Shown in pieces: positions 59,101 through 64,000 of a DNA stretch of 64,000 nucleotides. Both the position numbers and the translations under genes were made by a program. The notes below the pieces were generated by a model. It saw only the letters and a list, made by a program, of their open reading frames with translations, searched no databases and was not told where the DNA came from. Source of the stretch: Vitis vinifera (taxonomy: Eukaryota > Streptophyta > Magnoliopsida > Vitales > Vitaceae); the NCBI RefSeq assembly GCF_030704535.1, contig NC_081812.1, forward strand, positions 21,241,501 to 21,305,500, given 5' to 3'. Numbering within the stretch: the first letter of the stretch is position 1; each line of letters starts with the position of its first letter.

Positions 59101-60630
59101 TATGTTTGTAAGTAATGAACCCATATCCACGTGATTTCCCTGTTGTTTTATCAACAATCACAGCACCTTCTTCAATTTCTCCATGAAGTCGAAAAGCCTG
59201 GACCAAATCATACTCTTAGTAAGTTACAAAAGTGCAAACATTCCAATTCCCTTTGTAGTATGGAAGATAAATATTAAAAAGGAAGAAATTAAATAAAAAA
59301 ACAGAAGTGTCCCAAACAAAATTTGATTGTTGGTACATCAATAGCTGCAGTCAAACTCATCACATGGGACAATTACAACCATGGTGCACAAAACACAAGC
59401 AGCACTCAAGCAATACACTCACAGCACACAAGGTTTCTGAAGTAGTATTCCAGGCCAAGCCACGAACAAAAAGCTTTCGGTGGACAGGATCTGCACTGGC
59501 AACACTTTTAATTTCTTCTGCAATTGAAGGATATTGGGACCCTCTTCAAGCCACAACATGCAAACAAACACACATGCAGAGGTCAATCACACAGCATACA
59601 ATCAGGACAAAGCACATATGGCCCCCTTTTCACACAACACAAACACAATATTTTCGTCATAGACCATGAACCAGGTTTTACATGGAGACACACAGACACA
59701 AAAGAGAGGCTCAAATTCTTAAACAATGTATATTTTTTACATATTGCATTATCTTCAATTTGAACAGTACTACAAAGAGATTATCTATAAAAATTATACA
59801 TTCCTTCATCCAAATCTAACCTTGCAGTAAGAGTTCAAGACAAATACAGCAATCTCTTGGTCAATAAATAATGAAATACCCTTTTCCTTTTTCTTTTTCC
59901 CAAAGGTTGTCTGACTCCCAACAATTGTTCACCTACATAAAATATATCAGCAATAGAAGATAAACCCAGAAATCTATTATCTTTGTTTTCCCCAATGGTT
60001 ATTTTGTTTTCACTTTTCCAGGGAAAATAAAAAATAAAAAGAACAGAAAAAAAGAAAACAGACATTCAACCGATCCATATGGTTGTAAATCTTGTGATAG
60101 GCTTTAGTTGAACGGTTTATTGTAACTTTTTCAGCTCCTAAATTATATGGATTCAAAATTCAAATTCTTATCTTATTTAATTTTCGTCCGCTTTCTCAGC
60201 AATCAAACGGAGGGTAATCAAACGTAAAACAACCTTGAAAATCTTTGTTTAGAAGTGCGTATTAGGCCGAACTGAGTGGAGTCCTTTCCTCTATTTTACA
60301 TTTTCCCCGGTCCTAAAATTCAAAAACCGAAAAGTTGATTTTATCTTCTTTGCCTCCGTTTTCTCGGCAACCAAACGCAGTGGAGAATAACAAACTAGAA
60401 GAGGGAGAAAAATTACACCAACAAAAACAAATGAAAATACTGAAATTAAAGTTGAAAACATACAGTTTGGAGAGAAGATCAACCAACTGGGATTTGGAAA
60501 GCGGGTCAAGCAGTAATTTCAACTCTTCCGGTGAAGAAGAGATCTGACCGTTACTGGCCTCTTCGAGCTTCCTCTTCTTCAAATCCTCCATAGTTGTGCC
60601 TCTGCTTTCAACTTGGGTTTGAGAATTCAT
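56119..60630 (-). CDS. Two-RRM RNA-binding protein, UBA2-like
   Basis: Six exons keep frame: 60464-60630, 59423-59543, 59054-59197, 57918-58114, 57642-57717 and 56119-56481, giving 355 residues. The start at 60630 is the first ATG; the frame is open further upstream but without an ATG. Residues 1-55 are charged and include KKRKLEE, a likely nuclear signal. RRM1 starts near residue 78 (RKLFVRGLAW) with RNP1-like SRGYGFITY. RRM2 starts near residue 169 (RKLYIGGLAPDVTSE) with RNP1 RGFGFVTY. The C-terminal third is rich in Pro, Ala, Tyr and Gly and ends GGYPYYFAKQ, a low-complexity tail. UBA2-type proteins are nuclear hnRNP-like factors that bind U-rich 3' regions and form speckles in stress or ABA signalling. 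From memory, At2g42240 near SPL9 in Arabidopsis is of this kind; function is inferred from family. Confidence 0.92.
57800..57892. repeat. Imperfect trinucleotide microsatellite
   Basis: AAC/AAT/ACT units mixed over about 90 bp in an intron of the RRM gene. Confidence 0.6.
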
Positions 60631-62494
60631 AACTAAGGCACTGTTTGGATTGTCCTTCAATTGGGCTGCTGCTTAAGGTCTGTTTGGCATGACCTAGGGT
60701 TTTGCCTCCATTCAATGGTTTGAAAGAGATGAATTTTGGTCTTCTGACGGCGTGAAAGTGACGGATTTTAATGTTTTCTATATAAAATATTAAAACCTAC
60801 CCGAAAATGAAAAAGAAAAAGAAAAAGGAAAACCTGGAAAACAGAACATTAAAAAATACACTATAAAATATTTTTATAAGGAGCTTGATATATTGATTGA
60901 GTTTATATCTTATAAACTTATGGTCTGTTTGATTATTATTTTTAAAAATATTTTTGAAAATTAGTTTTTTAGAACACTTTTAAAAACTATTTTTTAATTT
61001 TTATAAAACAAAAATCTATTTAAAAACCTAAAATATTTTTAACCTATTTTTAAATATATTTTAAAAATAATTTTTATATTTAATATTTTATTTTTAATAA
61101 TTTTATATATTTGTATAATTATTTCTTTTTTGAAATAACACTCAGAAAATAACTAAAAAATATTATTTAAAAACACCATATGTTGTTCTTAAGAACGAAA
61201 AATAGTTTTTGATTGTTAAAGTATTTTCTATATTTTTTCTTTTTGAGAACAAAAAAATTATTTGCAAATATACTCTTATTCTTTTAGGAAATTGACAATT
61301 TTCAAAAAAATTGATAGTTGAATATTATTATTAGAAAAATTAATAATTGAATATTATTATTATTATTATGATTATGATATATACTTTATATTTTCTATGA
61401 TAAACTAACCAAGAATCTTCTGTCATATTTTTTTAGTTTTTCCTTGGTACAAGTAACCCAAAGATTAAAACTAGACATGGATATTGGATAATAATTTTAC
61501 AATTTTTTCTCTAAAATATATATATATATATTTATTTATTTATTTATTTATTTAAATCTACGGTACTTTCAAAAATTGAATTGAAAGTTGTCTCTAATAT
61601 TTATTTCAAAAATCTCTTGGTACATAAAATATCTTTTAGATAAAAGATACTCACACTTGATTCTTCATGACTTTAAAATGTGTTTACAAGTTTAAGAGAT
61701 ACCATATTTGTATAATGTTAATAACTTTCTTTTTCACATAGGACATCATAAATACTTTTCATGCAAATACAATATTTTTGTTATGTTTCACAGAATTATA
61801 AGTCAAACTGACAAACATCTCTTACGGAACCAAACAAACCTCTACACTGAAGTTGAGAATCAGCTTTGATATCATTTATAATAATTCGCATTGTTTTAAA
61901 ATTGTGAAAACTCATTTAAGTTTAGAGTGGATAATATTTACAAGATTGAGTATGGGTCGTTACATGGACAAATAAGATGTTTGTATTAGCTTATTCATAA
62001 AAAATTATCTAATTTTTGGAGGAAGTCTAAAGTGTTGAATTTTGATCGAATTCCATATTTAATCGTTTATAAAGTTTTTTTAAAATATATACATAGGTAT
62101 ATTGGAGTAGACTTTTATTCATTGATGATTCCATTACCCCTTACACACATTGAATACTTCTCTTATGATATCTTCAAAGAATGTTAAGGAAGCATTGTCC
62201 TGGCCCTTCTTCACCTTCAAATTTCAAAAGCTCTGCTACATTGCCATTGAGTGATCAACCAGATAACACAAAAGAAAATCAAAATTATGATTATTTTTAG
62301 CAAGAACAAGTTCCAAATGGTATAATGCATGATTTGAAGTATACCCATCAAATTTATGTTGAAAATACACTGCCTTTCTTGATTCTGATCATGTGAGGGG
62401 AGTGCTGTGGGTGAGCATTTGGTATAAATCCCCCCATCAATGGCTGCTTTTACATATCTAGAAAGATCATATCAAATCATCTCCTTCAGATCGT
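60631..62494. other. AT-rich intergenic DNA
   Basis: Includes the RRM gene promoter (to about 60.75 kb) and, at the right, the MYB-CC 3' region. The middle holds repeats of TTTTTAAAAATA type, a run of ATT near 61340-61370, and TA/TTTA microsatellites at about 61514-61552. No gene is visible. Confidence 0.55.
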
Positions 62495-64000
62495 CTAACT
62501 TATCTTTGATGGAAACCGAGTGTTCCCAGACCCCTGTGCACTCAAGTTTTCTACTTGGTCCAGACTGGTTGACGGGTCCTCCAGTGACATGATATCCAAG
62601 TCCTCATCAGCTTCCATGAAGCTCCTATTCGTCTGTTGCTGCTGTTCAAACATCATTTTCAGCTGCCTCCCTTGTTCTTCAATCCTCAACTGCAAATTTC
62701 TCTGTATCTGGACATGGAAGGGAAATGAAGCTGCTGAGTCTCTGGACATGGAAAGGACTTGTTTGCATACATTATAAGCAGGCCATGTACCATGTTTACC
62801 TCTAACTGCTCATGGAGACGCCTCTGGACATCAAGCTGCATCTGCAGTGCCTCTTTGAACTGCATGCCACTGCTAGAAAAAAAAAAAAAAACTCAAAATT
62901 CAGCACAAAAGAGAGTCGTTTGATCAGTTTGAATAGCATAGGGAGGAGAGTTTTAACTTTTAAGCAGGGAATTTACGTTTTGTTATCAAGATGTGGCAAA
63001 TCGTTTGTGCTGGCCCTTTTCTCAGATTTCCCTGACATGGAAACAATGTGAATATCAGCGTCCATATGAGGTGAATACTATAATTTGGGGTCAGAACAGG
63101 TATACAGAATGGTCCAAGAATTCACATCAAACAAGGGTTTACCTTCTGCAGATTCTGGCATGTACTTTGCAATTCGATATTTCTGGAATAGAAGAGATTA
63201 AAAATGGGTAGGATCTCTGGACCAAGAAACCCGAAAAGGGGGGACTAAAACATCATCAAAGGCTTATTATTATTACCTGCAAATGGCTTTTCACATGAAA
63301 GATGGTCAGTCCTTCTGAATCCATCAGCTTGAGTATGGCTTTTGGGGTTGCTTCTGCAATTGTTCAACATACTAATACTCAATGAACAACGAATCATTTC
63401 TAAAACTGAGAAAATCCCATTGAAACCACTTACTTTCAGCTCCACCCAGGCGATTTACACACTCAACAAAGCGCTCATGAAGATCTGGAGTCCACCTGAT
63501 TCGGGCTTTACTGTGAAGAATTGGGGAAACAGGATTGGCAGGGGCAACAGAAACACCCCCAGAAGAGGATGATCTAGCACACTGGGCCTGCTGTGCAAGT
63601 GGAGAACCATACAAGTAGCTACAAACCTGATTGAAAATCGATAAAAAAATAAAATAAAATCAAATCAAACATCAGAACAGAAAAAGAAAATATCAGAAAC
63701 CAACAACAAAAACACATATTCTACATACTCTAATATCCTGGTTTCCATCAAAAGGAATTGAAGGGCATTGGATTGTATTGGGATTTTCAGAACTAGCTCT
63801 CATTACTGATTGGAAGGTATTTCTGAATTGAAAGTTGGGATCAGCGGGTGGGGTTGAATTCGAATCGACTGAAAAGTTATCAAGTTTTGAATCACAAGAA
63901 GTGGAGCTTTGGGAATACAGAAGGGGGTTACTAGCTTGGTGATCATACTGTGAAAACCCCATGAATCTCTCGGTGGCATAGAAGGCGGAGGCCGGCGAAT
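62495..64000 (-). CDS. MYB-CC transcription factor (PHR1/PHL-like), 5' end outside the window
   Basis: Seven exons keep frame: 63729 to beyond 64000, 63434-63626, 63277-63353, 63143-63182, 62977-63031, 62800-62872 and 62495-62707. The first exon is open to the window edge (SPASAFYATERFMGFSQY), so the ATG at 63962 is probably internal. The MYB-like domain is KARIRWTPDLHERFVECVNR, LGGAEKATPKAILKLM and LTIFHVKSHLQKYRIAKYMP. The MYB-CC coiled coil follows, MQLDVQRRLHEQLE then RNLQLRIEEQGRQLKMMFEQ. The tail is acidic and Ser-rich. MYB-CC proteins of the PHR1/PHL group bind the P1BS element and control phosphate-starvation genes, partly through SPX proteins that bind the coiled coil. This member probably matches At5g06800 in gene order; a direct phosphate role is family inference. 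Confidence 0.93.

Overview
The window looks like nuclear DNA of a woody core eudicot, most likely grapevine (Vitis). The genes are intron-rich with plant-type splice sites, the intergenic DNA is very AT-rich, and transposon remains sit between and inside genes. I saw no rRNA, tRNA or CRISPR. The species call is an inference from gene content and style; no search was run.

Layout, left to right. 0.4-5.5 kb: a decayed partial duplicate of the SRF receptor-kinase gene that lies whole at 20.3-25.9 kb, with a broken Ty1/copia LTR element (1115-4346) in what was its first intron. 6.9-7.1 kb: a possible small Cys-cluster protein. 8.2-13.0 kb (-): OEP16-3, a Tim17/22-family membrane protein, with a LINE remnant in its long intron. 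13.6-14.5 kb: a degenerate ~180-bp tandem array. 15.9-19.6 kb (+): C53/CDK5RAP3, the ER-phagy receptor linked to UFMylation. 20.3-25.4 kb (-): a 16-exon STRUBBELIG-RECEPTOR FAMILY gene (SRF2-like). 26.5-28.2 kb (+): a G-patch/DUF4187 protein (GPATCH11-like). 29.3-33.3 kb (-): an SPL9/15-type SBP-box transcription factor with a miR156 site. 34-47 kb: mostly gene-poor, holding two degenerate repeat arrays and a 2.5-kb Mutator-like non-autonomous DNA transposon (39969-42469). 47.3-49.1 kb (-): a small AT-hook nuclear protein. 50.4-53.1 kb: uncertain gene pieces. 53.1-54.9 kb (-): an intronless mTERF protein. 56.1-60.6 kb (-): a two-RRM RNA-binding protein of the UBA2 type. 62.5 kb to the right edge (-): a MYB-CC (PHR1/PHL-like) factor cut off by the window end.

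For the multi-exon genes I rebuilt exon chains by hand from GT/AG sites and reading phase. Every chain given keeps frame to a stop, and the protein lengths fit the families: OEP16-3 158 aa, C53 570 aa, SRF 726 aa, GPATCH11-like 281 aa, SPL 379 aa, RRM 355 aa.

The genes do not form one pathway. What ties them together is gene order. From memory, Arabidopsis carries MYB-CC, mTERF, SRF2 and C53 as neighbours on chromosome 5 (At5g06800-06830), and the AT-hook-like gene, SPL9, OEP16-3 and an RRM gene close together on chromosome 2 (At2g42190-42240). Here both sets are interleaved, as expected if this genome kept the ancestral order and Arabidopsis lost alternate genes from duplicated copies. I found no convincing undescribed system. 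The best leads are the paired SRF gene and pseudogene with expanded 5' repeats, the atypical SRF kinase, the palindromic ends of the Mutator-like element, and several undescribed-looking repeat arrays.
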